Assembly: GCF_017310035.1 (NCBI RefSeq)
Contig: NZ_CP022296.1
Location: 3,224,001 to 3,288,000 of the forward strand
DNA: 64,000 bases
Origin: Nocardioides sp. S5
Lineage (GTDB): Bacteria; Actinomycetota; Actinomycetes; Propionibacteriales; Nocardioidaceae
Direction: 5' to 3'
The stretch's first letter is position 1. Each line of letters begins with the position of its first letter. Below, piece by piece: positions 1 to 8,109 of the stretch. Under the pieces are notes generated by a model. That model had not been told where the DNA came from. It saw nothing but the letters and a program-made list of their open reading frames with translations, and did no database searches. A program made the position numbers and the translations under genes.

Positions 1-72
1 CAGGACGGTGACGACGCGGTCGGCCGGCGAGACCGCACGCGTCCGGTCGGCGTACGTCGCCTGTTCGCTCAC
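1..72 (-). CDS. 5' fragment of an unidentified gene running off the window
   Basis: An open frame of 24 codons starts with GTG at 72 and runs off the left edge; the product begins VSEQATYADRTR and is too short to identify. It lies 19 bases downstream of the cimA stop on the same strand. Support for the start comes from a TAGGCT hexamer (complement of 80-85) exactly 7 bases upstream of the GTG, the same arrangement seen before a dozen better-defined genes here. No function is proposed. Confidence 0.45.
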   Translation of the reverse strand, partial: MSEQATYADRTRAVSPADRVVTVL

Positions 73-79
73 GCGGGCG

Positions 80-85
80 AGCCTA
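80..85 (-). promoter_or_regulatory. -10-like hexamer for a leaderless start
   Basis: TAGGCT lies 7 bases before the GTG at 72. This is one of 13 start codons in the window preceded at 6-7 bases by TANNNT, the actinobacterial sigma-A -10 pattern, so transcription would begin at or next to the start codon. Confidence 0.45.
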
Positions 86-91
86 GGTCAC

Positions 92-1684
92 TCAGCGGTG
101 CTGGCGCCGCAGGCCGAACGTCAGCCCGTCGACGAGCGCGCCCCACGACGCCTCGATGACGTTGGCGCCCACGCCGACGGTCACCCACGACGACTCGCCG
201 TCGGTGGTCTCGATGAGCACCCGCGTGATCGCGTCCGTGCCGTGGCCCTGGTCGAGGATGCGCACCTTGTAGTCGATCAGCTCGAACTTGGCGACCTCGG
301 GGTAGGCCTGCCCGATGGCCTCGCGCAGGGCCGCGTCGAGGGCGTTGACCGGGCCGTTGCCCTCCCCCGTGACGACGTACCTCACGCCCTCGGCCCGGAG
401 CTTCACCGTCGCCTCCGAGATGGCCTCGCCGTCGGTGCGGGTCTCGGTGATGACGCGCCACGACTCGACGTCGAAGTACGACGGACGCATCCCCTCGACC
501 TCCTCGGCGAGCAGCAGCTCGAAGGACGCGTCGGCGGCCTCGAAGGTGTGGCCGTGCTGCTCCATCTCCTTGACGCGTGCGGTGACGCGGGTGACGAGCT
601 CCCTCATCTCGGGCGAGCCGTCGGAGAGGTCGTAGCCGAGCTCTCGACCCTTCAGCTCGATCGACGCACGACCGGCCATGTCGGAGACGAGCAGGCGCAT
701 GTCGTTGCCGACGACCAGCGGGTCGAGGTGCTGGTAGAGGTTCGGGTCGACCTTGATCGCGCTGGCGTGCAGCCCCGCCTTGTGCGCGAACGCCGAGGTG
801 CCGACGTACGGCTGGCGCGAGGCGGGCGGGACGTTGGTGACCTCCGCGACGGCGTGGGCGATGCGGGTCGCCTCGCGCAGCAGGCCCTGGGGCAGGACGC
901 TGCGGTCCAGCTTGAGCTCGAGGTTGGCCACGACCGTGACGAGGTCGGCGTTGCCGGTGCGCTCGCCGTAGCCGTTGATGCAGCCCTGCACGTGCGTCGC
1001 ACCTGCCGCGACCGCGGCCAGCGAGTTGGCGACCGCGCAGCCGCTGTCGTTGTGGGCGTGGATGCCCACGCGCGCCCCCGTCGTCTCGATCACGTCGAGC
1101 ACCACGTCGGAGACCCAGTCGGGCAGCATGCCGCCGTTGGTGTCGCAGAGCGCCACCACCTCCGCGCCGGCCTCGGCGGCGGTGCGCAGCACCTCGAGGG
1201 CGTACGCCCGGTTGCCGCGGTAGCCGTCGAAGAAGTGCTCGGCGTCGAGGAAGACCGTCTGTCCCTCCTCGCGCAGGTGGGTCACGGTGTCGCGCACCAT
1301 CGCGAGGTTCTCCTCCAGCGTGGTGCGCAGCGCGAGCTCCACGTGGCGGTCGTGGGACTTCGCGACCAGCGTGACCACACCGGCTCCGCTGTCGCGCAGG
1401 GCCGCGACCAGCGGGTCGTCGGCAGCGCGTACGCCGGCGCGGCGGGTCGCACCGAAGGCGGCGAGCCGCGCGTGGCGCAGGTCCAGCTCGGCCGCAGCGC
1501 GGCGGAAGAACTCGGTGTCCTTGGGGTTCGCACCCGGCCACCCGCCCTCGATGTAGCCCACGCCCAGGTCGTCGAGCTGCCGGGCGATGCTGAGCTTGTC
1601 CGCGACCGAGAGGTTGAGGCCCTCCTGCTGGGCGCCGTCGCGCAGGGTGGTGTCGTAGACGTGGAACGCGCCGTGGAGGTCCAT
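92..1684 (-). CDS. cimA: (R)-citramalate synthase
   Basis: A 530-residue member of the LeuA/homocitrate/citramalate synthase family. It would condense pyruvate and acetyl-CoA to citramalate, the threonine-independent entry to isoleucine synthesis. The N-terminal TIM barrel carries the DTTLRDGAQ signature at residues 11-19, an IHAHND motif and a GERTGNAD motif near residue 240; the C-terminal part (about 400-526) fits the LeuA-type allosteric domain. Length and motifs fit the long actinobacterial CimA form rather than LeuA. The leader upstream encodes a Thr/Ile-rich peptide followed by a terminator, which points to isoleucine-responsive attenuation. The ATG at 1684 starts the family-typical N-terminus. 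LeuA or homocitrate synthase activity cannot be fully excluded from sequence alone. Confidence 0.9.
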   Translation of the reverse strand: MDLHGAFHVYDTTLRDGAQQEGLNLSVADKLSIARQLDDLGVGYIEGGWPGANPKDTEFFRRAAAELDLRHARLAAFGATRRAGVRAADDPLVAALRDSGAGVVTLVAKSHDRHVELALRTTLEENLAMVRDTVTHLREEGQTVFLDAEHFFDGYRGNRAYALEVLRTAAEAGAEVVALCDTNGGMLPDWVSDVVLDVIETTGARVGIHAHNDSGCAVANSLAAVAAGATHVQGCINGYGERTGNADLVTVVANLELKLDRSVLPQGLLREATRIAHAVAEVTNVPPASRQPYVGTSAFAHKAGLHASAIKVDPNLYQHLDPLVVGNDMRLLVSDMAGRASIELKGRELGYDLSDGSPEMRELVTRVTARVKEMEQHGHTFEAADASFELLLAEEVEGMRPSYFDVESWRVITETRTDGEAISEATVKLRAEGVRYVVTGEGNGPVNALDAALREAIGQAYPEVAKFELIDYKVRILDQGHGTDAITRVLIETTDGESSWVTVGVGANVIEASWGALVDGLTFGLRRQHR

Positions 1685-1723
1685 CGGTCTTCTCTCGGTC
1701 GGGCTGCTGGGTGCTCGGGAAAC

Positions 1724-1751
1724 AAAAAGACCTCCTGGGGTGCAGGAGGTC
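1724..1751 (-). terminator. Intrinsic terminator of the cimA attenuator
   Basis: A perfect 9-bp stem (gacctcctg, 1729-1737, with caggaggtc, 1743-1751) has a 5-base loop and is followed on the minus strand by a five-T run (1724-1728). It lies between the leader peptide and cimA, so it would stop transcription before the structural gene unless translation of the leader stalls. Confidence 0.8.
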
Positions 1752-1752
1752 G

Positions 1753-1776
1753 GCGCGGCGGGGTGTCCCGCCGCGC
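1753..1776 (-). promoter_or_regulatory. Second hairpin of the cimA leader
   Basis: A perfect 10-bp GC stem (1753-1762 with 1767-1776, loop of 4) begins at the leader-peptide stop codon and abuts the terminator. Its position fits a pause or anti-antiterminator hairpin that a stalled ribosome on the Ile codons would disrupt. The competing antiterminator pairing was not worked out. Confidence 0.55.
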
Positions 1777-1805
1777 TAGGAAATGATGGTCGTGCTGGTG
1801 CTCAT
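1776..1805 (-). CDS. Leader peptide of cimA (MSTSTTIIS)
   Basis: A nine-codon ORF reads MSTSTTIIS, with three Thr and two consecutive Ile codons, and stops exactly where the leader hairpins begin. Ile is the end product of the pathway cimA feeds. The ORF followed by tandem hairpins and a T-run matches transcription attenuation by ribosome stalling. The ATG at 1805 is preferred over a much longer upstream in-frame start because a -10-like CACGAT (complement of 1813-1818) lies 7 bases ahead of it, suggesting that the leader mRNA is itself leaderless. The CDS call rests on architecture, not homology. Confidence 0.7.
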   Translation of the reverse strand: MSTSTTIIS

Positions 1806-1944
1806 GGGATGAATCGTGCCACTGCGGCACCTTCCATGAGACGCGCGTCTCGCGATGCGGTCCCGACGGCTGCACCGGCCTTCCAGCAGGGAGGAACCCG
1901 ACCCCGCGACAGGGTCCGGCAGAAGACCCGTGGAGCGACCTCGG

Positions 1945-2313
1945 TCAGGCTTCGGACCCTGCACCCGGCGCGGAGGGACGCAGTACGGCCTGGATCTCGG
2001 CGTGCCGCACCAGGAAGGCCCGCTCGTCGAGCTTCTTGCGGCGCAGCCAGCCGGTGACCTCGTCGTTGCACTTGCTGGCGTTGCAGGACCGGCACGCCGG
2101 CACGATGTTGGTGAGCGTGTAGCGCCCGCCGCGCGAGATCGGGAGGACGCAGTCGCGCTGGAGCGGGCCGTCGGTGCTGCCGCAGTAGGCGCAGCCGCCC
2201 CACGCCGCCTGGAGCGCCTCCCACTGGGCGACGCCGAGGTCGTGGACCACGCTGTCCATGCGCCTCTTGCGGCGCCTGGCCGATCGCACCTGCCGGCTGT
2301 TGCGCGCCGCCAC
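1945..2313 (-). CDS. Small HNH-type nuclease domain protein
   Basis: A protein of about 122 residues with a zinc-finger HNH core: a CAYC pair, then RDCVLPISRGG, then NIVPACRSCNASK. The start is taken as the GTG at 2313, six bases after the kinase stop, which keeps a basic N-terminal stretch (RSARRRKRR); an ATG at 2259 would give a 104-residue form. The position normally held by the first catalytic His (usually DHVxPLSRGG) is Cys here, so nuclease activity is uncertain. It sits downstream of the kinase gene as a likely operon partner. Its stop lies about 140 bases upstream of the cimA leader ORF. Confidence 0.75.
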   Translation of the reverse strand: MAARNSRQVRSARRRKRRMDSVVHDLGVAQWEALQAAWGGCAYCGSTDGPLQRDCVLPISRGGRYTLTNIVPACRSCNASKCNDEVTGWLRRKKLDERAFLVRHAEIQAVLRPSAPGAGSEA

Positions 2314-2318
2314 GGGTG

Positions 2319-4034
2319 TCAGAGCCAGCCGGGGAGGCGTACGTCGCTGAGCGGCGCCGCGTCGTCGGGCGCCCACGACGTCCCCTGCGCCGAGGCCGCG
2401 GCGCCGAGGCCGGAGGCACCGGCAGCGACGAGGAGGGTGACGAGCAGCCACGGCACGCCCTGCCGGGCGAGCGGGTCGACGACCCGGTGGACCGGCGAGC
2501 GCAGCCGCTCCGAGCCAGGTCCCCACCACAGGCCGACGGCGAAGGAGACGCCGATGGCGCCCAGCGAGGTCAGCATCGAGAGGGACGCGGCGAAGCAGAG
2601 CAGGGCGATCGCGGCGGCGATGCCCAGGCTCCACAGGAGGAGCAGGAGCGTGCCGCCGAGGCCGGCCACCACGTGCCACGGCGCGGCGAGCAGCAGCTGG
2701 ATGCCGTCGTACCACTTGATCCCGCGGCGGCTGCGGCGGTTGCCGACCGAGCTGGCCGCCATCGAGCCGCTGCGCAGCAGCCAGACGCCGATGAAGAGGA
2801 CGGCGAGCGCGAGGTAGGGGGCGACGGTGATGCCGCCGGCGACGACCCCGCCGAGGGCGAGCAGGGTGCCGGAGCGGCGCAGGCGCTCCGCGGCCGGGGC
2901 GCGCTCGCGCACCGGCGGACCGTAGTCGGCGACGTACTCGGTGGTGCCGTCGGGCAGCACGCGCGTCTGTCGGTGCGGGACCGTCCCGTCGTCACCCCAG
3001 CCGTGGGCCGGGAGGTCGTGGTGGGTGTCGTCGTCCTGCGCGTCCCACTCGTCCGACCAGTGCACCGGCTCCGACGGGTGCGACCCTGTCGGTCGGGGCG
3101 CGACGCCCGTGCCGACGCGGGTCGGGGCGGCGGCGTCCTCGTGCGCCACGGCGGCGTACGGCAGCGTGACGGGGCTGGCGGCGAAGCGCTCGCGCGGCCG
3201 GTCGTCCTCGACAAGGGCCTCGGGGTCGGCGAGGTCCTCGAGCCAGTCGCGCACCTCCTCCAGCGACGGGCGGTCCTCCGCGGCGGGGGCCAGCGCCTCC
3301 TCGACCAGCGGCAGCACCTTCGGGTCGAGGCCGGACAGGTCGTGCTCGCCTCGGCGCACGCGGTCCATGATCGCCACCGACGGCCCGCGGCCGAACGGTG
3401 CGCGGCCGGTGCCGGCGTACGCCACCGTGGCGGCCCAGGCGTGCACGTCGGAGGCGGCCGAGGCGTCGTCGCCGTAGAGGATCTCGGGGGCGAGGTAGCC
3501 CGGGGTGCCGAGCAGCCAGCCGTTCATGGTGATGCGGGAGTCCTCGGCGACGCGGGCGAGCCCGAAGTCGATGAGGATCGGGGTGCGCCCCTCCATGATC
3601 ACGTTGGACGGCTTGATGTCGCGGTGCAGCACGCCGACGGCGTGGACGGCCTCGATGGCCTCGGCGAGGCAGTCGGCGAACCAGAGCAGGTCGTCGCCGG
3701 AGAGCGCACCCTCCTCCTGCACGTGGTCGTGCAGCGAGAGGCCGGGGACGTAGCGGGTGGCGACGTAGGGGATCTCGCCCCACGGGTCGGCGTCGACGAT
3801 CTCGGCGATGCGGCGGCTGCGGACCCGGGTCAGGGAGCTGACCTCGCGGGCCAGCCGGCGGCGGGCCTCGTCGTCGCCGACGACGTGGGGGCGCAGCACC
3901 TTGATCGCGACGGGCCGCTCCCCCGGCTTCTGCCCGAGGTGGACCACGCCCATGCCACCCTCGCCGAGGCGGGCACGCAGCGCGTAGCCGCCCACGGTCA
4001 GACCCGGCGGCGGCGCCTTCGGGGACGTCGTCAC
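2319..4034 (-). CDS. Membrane-linked Ser/Thr protein kinase (PknB-type)
   Basis: About 571 residues. The N-terminal Hanks-type kinase domain has the glycine loop GEGGMG (24-29), the ATP-binding Lys in AIKVL (45), HRDIKPSN (137-144), DFG (156-158) and TPGYLAPE (177-184), so it should be active. After a charged linker (about 285-390) come several hydrophobic segments in the C-terminal 190 residues, placing the kinase domain in the cytoplasm; there is no extracellular PASTA sensor. GTG codons occur at 4040 and 4034. The 4034 start is chosen because TATCCT lies 7 bases before it, as for other leaderless genes here. The substrate is unknown. Confidence 0.88.
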   Translation of the reverse strand: MTTSPKAPPPGLTVGGYALRARLGEGGMGVVHLGQKPGERPVAIKVLRPHVVGDDEARRRLAREVSSLTRVRSRRIAEIVDADPWGEIPYVATRYVPGLSLHDHVQEEGALSGDDLLWFADCLAEAIEAVHAVGVLHRDIKPSNVIMEGRTPILIDFGLARVAEDSRITMNGWLLGTPGYLAPEILYGDDASAASDVHAWAATVAYAGTGRAPFGRGPSVAIMDRVRRGEHDLSGLDPKVLPLVEEALAPAAEDRPSLEEVRDWLEDLADPEALVEDDRPRERFAASPVTLPYAAVAHEDAAAPTRVGTGVAPRPTGSHPSEPVHWSDEWDAQDDDTHHDLPAHGWGDDGTVPHRQTRVLPDGTTEYVADYGPPVRERAPAAERLRRSGTLLALGGVVAGGITVAPYLALAVLFIGVWLLRSGSMAASSVGNRRSRRGIKWYDGIQLLLAAPWHVVAGLGGTLLLLLWSLGIAAAIALLCFAASLSMLTSLGAIGVSFAVGLWWGPGSERLRSPVHRVVDPLARQGVPWLLVTLLVAAGASGLGAAASAQGTSWAPDDAAPLSDVRLPGWL

Positions 4035-4041
4035 GCACACG

Positions 4042-4047
4042 AGGATA
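4042..4047 (-). promoter_or_regulatory. -10-like hexamer of the kinase gene
   Basis: TATCCT is 7 bases before the GTG at 4034, which argues for that start over the GTG at 4040. Confidence 0.4.
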
Positions 4048-4111
4048 CGGCCGGAGGACCTCGAAGCCCCTCATCCGGCACGCTGTCGGAGGTGCGCGCG
4101 AGGATGGGGTG

Positions 4112-4453
4112 ATGGACGACGTACGCCGGCGCCTGGCCGAGGAGCGCAGCACGACCCTCGCGCGGCTGGCGAGCCTGACCGCCGACCACGACGCCGTGGT
4201 CGCGGCGTCGCTGGACACCAACGCCGACGACGAGCACGACCCCGAGGGCGCGACCATCGCCTTCGAGCGATCTCAGATCGGGGCCCTCGCCCGACAGGTG
4301 CGCCACCACCTCGCCGAGGTCGACGACGCGATCGAGCGGGTCGACGCCGGGACCTACGGGGTCTGCGAGCGCTGCGGCGCGCCGATCGGCACGGACCGGC
4401 TCGACGCGCTCCCGGCCGCGCGGTTCTGCATCCGGTGCGCGGCGGCCGGGTGA
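4112..4453 (+). CDS. TraR/DksA C4-type zinc-finger protein
   Basis: 113 residues: a helical N-terminal region followed by a C-terminal four-cysteine zinc finger, CERCGAPIG ... FCIRC. This is the small actinobacterial TraR/DksA-type fold, related to regulators that enter the RNA polymerase secondary channel, although many short members have no proven transcription role. The ATG at 4112 overlaps an in-frame GTG at 4109; aggatgggg just upstream is a usable ribosome site. It is transcribed divergently from the kinase gene and lies 41 bases before the helicase gene. Confidence 0.85.
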   Translation: MDDVRRRLAEERSTTLARLASLTADHDAVVAASLDTNADDEHDPEGATIAFERSQIGALARQVRHHLAEVDDAIERVDAGTYGVCERCGAPIGTDRLDALPAARFCIRCAAAG

Positions 4454-4482
4454 GCCGCCCCTGGCCCCGCACTCCGGCCCGG

Positions 4483-4488
4483 TAGCGT
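4483..4488 (+). promoter_or_regulatory. -10-like hexamer of the helicase gene
   Basis: TAGCGT lies 6 bases before the ATG at 4495, giving the helicase gene its own leaderless promoter in the short gap after the zinc-finger gene. Confidence 0.45.
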
Positions 4489-4494
4489 CCGCGG

Positions 4495-6219
4495 ATGCCC
4501 AGCTCCCGGCAGTCCCGCTCCCGCCGATCCAGCGCTCGCCGGGGCGGCACCCGACGGCAGGAGCGGCCCCTGCCGGTCGCCGGGCCCGGCGAGCGGCTGT
4601 GGGTGCTCGACGTCCCCTACGGGACGCAGGTCGACGGCGCCACCTGGCACCCGGCCGTGCGGACCCACCTCCACGTCGGGCGCGCCCTGCCCGCCCACCT
4701 CGAGCCCTACGCACCGGGGCCGTGGACGCTCGGCCGCTTCATCGAGAACACCCTGAACCCCCACCGACCGACTCCGGACCCCGAGCCGGGCGACGCGCTC
4801 GAGCCCCGGAGGATCCAGTTCGAGGCGGCCGACGCGATCGCGGATCGCGCCGCCGCGGGCGGGCGGGCCTTCCTGCTCGCCGACGAGCCGGGCGTGGGCA
4901 AGACGATCTCCGCCGTCCTCGGGGCGATCGCGGCGGGCGACCTCCGCGGGGCGCGGCGGGTGCTCGTCGTCGCGGACCGGCCCGCGGCGATCACGATCGG
5001 CCACTGGTGCCGCACGATCACCGCGCTCGGCAGCGGCGGGCTGGAGTGGGTGGTGATCACGTGGGACCGGCTGGACAAGGTCGCGGACCACACCTGGGAC
5101 GTGATCATCGCCGACGAAGCCCACGCGCTGCGGCGTACGACGACGAAGCGGTGGAAGCTCTGGGCCCGGATCTCCGGGCACGGCAAGGCGCACGACCGCG
5201 CACCGTTCGTCATCGCGACAACGGCGACCCCCGGCCACACGCCGCTCGAGCTGCCCTACCTCGCACCGGCGTACGCCCAGGTGCTGGGCGAGCCGGTGAA
5301 GGAATGGACCTCCACGACCCGGCCCGGCGAGGTGTTCGCCGGCGCGCTCGAGCGCCACGGCGTCGGGGTCGACCGGGGTCGCTACGGCGCCACGTGGACC
5401 GCCGACCCGGAGCGACGCGCCTCGGACCTCGCGCTCGTGCGCGGGTGGCTGGCCGACGAGCGGCCCGCGGCGATGCTGCACCGCGCGGCACCGTGGGGAC
5501 CCGTGCCGATCTCGGGCATGCCGGTGACGCTCACGCCGTCGGAGCGCACGGCGTACGAGGCCGAGTGGGGCGAGTTCTGCCGTGAGATGGACATCGCCCG
5601 ACGTGGACGCAACGTGGCCAAGGGACGGGCCGCGCTGCTGCGCTTCCGGCAGAAGGCCGGGCTGCTGCGGGTCGACTCGACGGTCGCCTGGATCGCCCAG
5701 CAGGTCGAGGCGGAGCGCCAGGTGGCGTGCTCGGTCGAGTTCGTCGGGACCGCGGCCGACCCGATCGCCGACCGGCTGCGCGACTCCGGCATCGACGTCG
5801 CCACGATCTACGGCCGCGACCGGTTCGACCCGGAGGCCGAGCGGCTCCGGTTCCAGACCGGCGAGGCGAAGGTCTGCGTCTTCACCGCGGTCGCCTCGAT
5901 GAGCCTGCACGCCGGCGAGGCCCTCGCCGACGGTCGACGTGCGAGCACCGAGCCGCGCGTCGGTGTCTTCCACCAGGCCCGCTTCTCGGGCATCGCCGGC
6001 CGACAGGTGACCGGCCGCACGCACCGCGACCACCAGGTGTCGCCGTGGCACATCGCCTATGCCGAGGGCACCGTCGAGGAGCAGGTCGGCAAGGTGATGG
6101 TGGAGCGGATCGCCGCGGCATCCGACACCGTCGGCGGCGACACCACCGGCCTCACCGGCGTCGCCCGGCTCCTCGGGGCCGACTGGCTGCCCGCCACGAC
6201 CCTGACGGAGGACGCCTGA
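4495..6219 (+). CDS. Stand-alone SF2/SNF2-like helicase-translocase
   Basis: 574 residues with a basic N-terminus (many Arg in residues 4-21). Walker A is DEPGVGKT (130-137), Walker B is the DEAH box in IIADEAH (207-210), motif III is ATTATP (about 241-246), and the C-terminal RecA half ends with a GRQVTGRTHRDH stretch matching the arginine-finger motif VI. It has the compact layout of helicases carried by phages and mobile elements, without accessory HARP, chromo or nuclease domains. No phage genes flank it. It may be a domesticated element; the substrate is unknown. Confidence 0.8.
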   Translation: MPSSRQSRSRRSSARRGGTRRQERPLPVAGPGERLWVLDVPYGTQVDGATWHPAVRTHLHVGRALPAHLEPYAPGPWTLGRFIENTLNPHRPTPDPEPGDALEPRRIQFEAADAIADRAAAGGRAFLLADEPGVGKTISAVLGAIAAGDLRGARRVLVVADRPAAITIGHWCRTITALGSGGLEWVVITWDRLDKVADHTWDVIIADEAHALRRTTTKRWKLWARISGHGKAHDRAPFVIATTATPGHTPLELPYLAPAYAQVLGEPVKEWTSTTRPGEVFAGALERHGVGVDRGRYGATWTADPERRASDLALVRGWLADERPAAMLHRAAPWGPVPISGMPVTLTPSERTAYEAEWGEFCREMDIARRGRNVAKGRAALLRFRQKAGLLRVDSTVAWIAQQVEAERQVACSVEFVGTAADPIADRLRDSGIDVATIYGRDRFDPEAERLRFQTGEAKVCVFTAVASMSLHAGEALADGRRASTEPRVGVFHQARFSGIAGRQVTGRTHRDHQVSPWHIAYAEGTVEEQVGKVMVERIAAASDTVGGDTTGLTGVARLLGADWLPATTLTEDA

Positions 6220-6228
6220 TCCGGCGCC

Positions 6229-6888
6229 TCAGCCACGACGGCCCGCCTCCGACCTCCGCACCAGCCACTCGGCGACCACGAGGTTGATCACCCACGCAGC
6301 ACCCATGCCCAGGGCCTTCAGGTTGCCGCTCGGCTGACCGGCGACCACGACGACCGGGCCGAGGACGAGCGCCTGCGTGCCGGCGCCCTGCGCGACGGCG
6401 TACGCCCGGGCCATCCAGCGCTGGTGGGTGCTCACGTCGCGGCGACGGATCGCGAGGAGCCCGAGCACCAGTCCGCCGACCATGACCGAGCCGAAGAGCA
6501 GCCGCAGCCACATCAGCGCCTCGTTGTCGTAGGCCGGGAGGTCCGACCACACCGCCATCCACATGCCGCTCAGCCCGCCGGCCACGCCTGCCGGGACGAG
6601 GACCCGTCCGCTCCACCGGTGCCAGCGCGGGCGCGTGCGCCGCAGCGACGGCATGAGCTGGAAGGCGCCCAGCACGAGGTACGTCGTCGCGCCGAGGATG
6701 TGCACGAGGATCGGCAGCGGGAGGTCGAAGAACCGGGCGTTCTCCTCGGTCCGCCCGCCCGACAGGTCGACCAGGCGGGCGACGCCGGACGCCGACGGGA
6801 TGGCCGCGAGCAGCAGCAGGCTCGCGGGGATCCCCCAGTCGCGGCGGGCGCGGGGCGGGGCGGTGGGGCGGGCGGCGGTGGTCGTCAT
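6229..6888 (-). CDS. DUF2306-family membrane protein
   Basis: 219 residues with about six or seven hydrophobic segments. The core PILVHILGATTYLVLGAFQL, followed by the RWHRWSGRVLV stretch and later STHQRWMARAY, matches the DUF2306 pattern of paired loop His/Arg residues after membrane helices. Function is unknown; some members resemble haem- or quinone-linked membrane proteins. An upstream in-frame ATG would add 12 residues; the ATG at 6888 (MTTTAARP) is preferred because it directly precedes the first hydrophobic block. It lies downstream of ilvE on the same strand, separated by a REP-like repeat. Confidence 0.7.
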   Translation of the reverse strand: MTTTAARPTAPPRARRDWGIPASLLLLAAIPSASGVARLVDLSGGRTEENARFFDLPLPILVHILGATTYLVLGAFQLMPSLRRTRPRWHRWSGRVLVPAGVAGGLSGMWMAVWSDLPAYDNEALMWLRLLFGSVMVGGLVLGLLAIRRRDVSTHQRWMARAYAVAQGAGTQALVLGPVVVVAGQPSGNLKALGMGAAWVINLVVAEWLVRRSEAGRRG

Positions 6889-6965
6889 GCCGACGAGCCT
6901 CGTCGCGGCAGGCGTGCGCCGCATCGGCCTCGAGGCCGGCTCCGGGTCGGCCGATCGGACGAGCT

Positions 6966-6998
6966 GGTCTCGAGGCTCGCTCCGCTCGCACCTCGACC
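6966..6998. repeat. REP-like dispersed element, copy 1
   Basis: An imperfect inverted repeat beginning ggtctcgaggctcgc and ending gcacctcgacc, between the ilvE 3' end and the DUF2306 gene. A longer variant with the same ends lies at 22133-22172. Both are at or near the 3' ends of amino-acid genes, so they may act as mRNA 3' structures or as REP-type mobile repeats. Confidence 0.6.
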
Positions 6999-7021
6999 GC
7001 CGAGGGGCACGAGGCTCGGGG

Positions 7022-8095
7022 TCAGACCACCCGGTGCATCCAGCCGAAGGTGTCCTCGGTGCGGCCGAACTGCATGCCCACCAGCGCCTCGCGGATCCGC
7101 ATCGTCAGCTCGGTGCTCGACGGGGCGGGGGTCACTCCCTCCGGCGAGCGGAGCTCACCGACGGGGGTCACGACGGCGGCGGTGCCGCAGGCGAAGACCT
7201 CGGTGATCTCGCCCGAGGCGACGCCGTCGCGCCACTCGTCGAGGGAGAACTTCCGCTCCTCCACGGCGTGGCCCAGCGAGCCTGCGAGCTCGATGATCGA
7301 GGCGCGGGTGATGCCCTCGAGGATCGTGCCGGTCTCCGGGGTGACGACGTGGCCGTCGGCGTGGACGAAGAAGAGATTCATCCCGCCGAGCTCCTCGATG
7401 TAGCGGAACTCCTGGTCGTCGAGGAACACCACCTGGTCGCAGCCCTGCTCGATGGCCTCGCGCTGCGCGGCGAGCGACGCGGCGTAGTTGCCACCGGTCT
7501 TGGCCGCGCCCATGCCACCACGGCCGGCGCGGGTGTAGGTCTCCGAGAGCCAGAGGTTGACCGGCTTGATGCCGCCCTTGAAGTAGGCGCCCGCGGGGGA
7601 GGCGATGACCATGAAGGTCACGTGCTGCGCCGGCCGCACTCCGAGGAAGGTCTCGGAGGCGAACATGAAGGGCCGCAGGTAGAGCGACTTCTCCCCCTCG
7701 CTGCCGGGCACCCACCGCTGGTCGACCGCCACGAGCGCGTCGACGCACTCCACGAAGTCCTCGACCGGCAGCTCGGGGAAGGCCAGGCGCTGCGAGGAGC
7801 GCACCATCCGCGCCGCGTTCTGCTCGGGACGGAAGGTCCAGATCGATCCGTCGTCGTGACGGTAGGCCTTCATGCCCTCGAACGTCTCCTGCGCGTAGTG
7901 CAGCACCGCGGTCGCGGGGTCCAGCGTCAGGGGGCCGTAGGGCGTGATGCGCGCGTCGTGCCAGCCCTGCTCCGGCGTCCACTCCACCGTGAGCATGTGG
8001 TCGGTGAAGTGCTGGCCGAAGCCCGGGTTGGCGAGGACCTCGGCCAGGCGGGCGTCGTCGACGGGCGTGGTGGTCGCGATGGTGCTGATCTGCAT
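7022..8095 (-). CDS. ilvE: Branched-chain amino acid aminotransferase
   Basis: 357 residues, class IV PLP aminotransferase. It interconverts Leu, Ile and Val with their 2-oxo acids using glutamate/2-oxoglutarate, the last step of the pathway served by ilvB, ilvN, ilvC, ilvD and cimA in this window. The PLP lysine is in GAAKTGGNYAASL; the EELGGMNLFFV and ACGTAAVVTPVG stretches are typical of bacterial BCAT. The ATG at 8095 begins MQISTIATTT; TAGGTT lies 7 bases ahead, suggesting leaderless transcription. leuB ends 14 bases upstream on the same strand, so read-through from leuB is also possible. Confidence 0.95.
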   Translation of the reverse strand: MQISTIATTTPVDDARLAEVLANPGFGQHFTDHMLTVEWTPEQGWHDARITPYGPLTLDPATAVLHYAQETFEGMKAYRHDDGSIWTFRPEQNAARMVRSSQRLAFPELPVEDFVECVDALVAVDQRWVPGSEGEKSLYLRPFMFASETFLGVRPAQHVTFMVIASPAGAYFKGGIKPVNLWLSETYTRAGRGGMGAAKTGGNYAASLAAQREAIEQGCDQVVFLDDQEFRYIEELGGMNLFFVHADGHVVTPETGTILEGITRASIIELAGSLGHAVEERKFSLDEWRDGVASGEITEVFACGTAAVVTPVGELRSPEGVTPAPSSTELTMRIREALVGMQFGRTEDTFGWMHRVV

Positions 8096-8102
8096 GGGGG
8101 CA

Positions 8103-8108
8103 AACCTA
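8103..8108 (-). promoter_or_regulatory. -10-like hexamer of ilvE
   Basis: TAGGTT is 7 bases before the ilvE ATG, at the leuB-ilvE junction. Confidence 0.4.
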
Positions 8109-8109
8109 C

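Noticed and set aside
8..1786. 592-codon open frame on the plus strand
   Set aside because: It is antisense to cimA, has Arg/Gly/Val-rich low-complexity translation typical of high-GC shadow frames, and matches no family.
1776..1964. 62-codon reading of the cimA leader ORF
   Set aside because: The upstream in-frame codons are Arg/Gly-rich and lack a ribosome site; the 9-codon peptide has the regulatory codons and a -10-like hexamer at the right distance.
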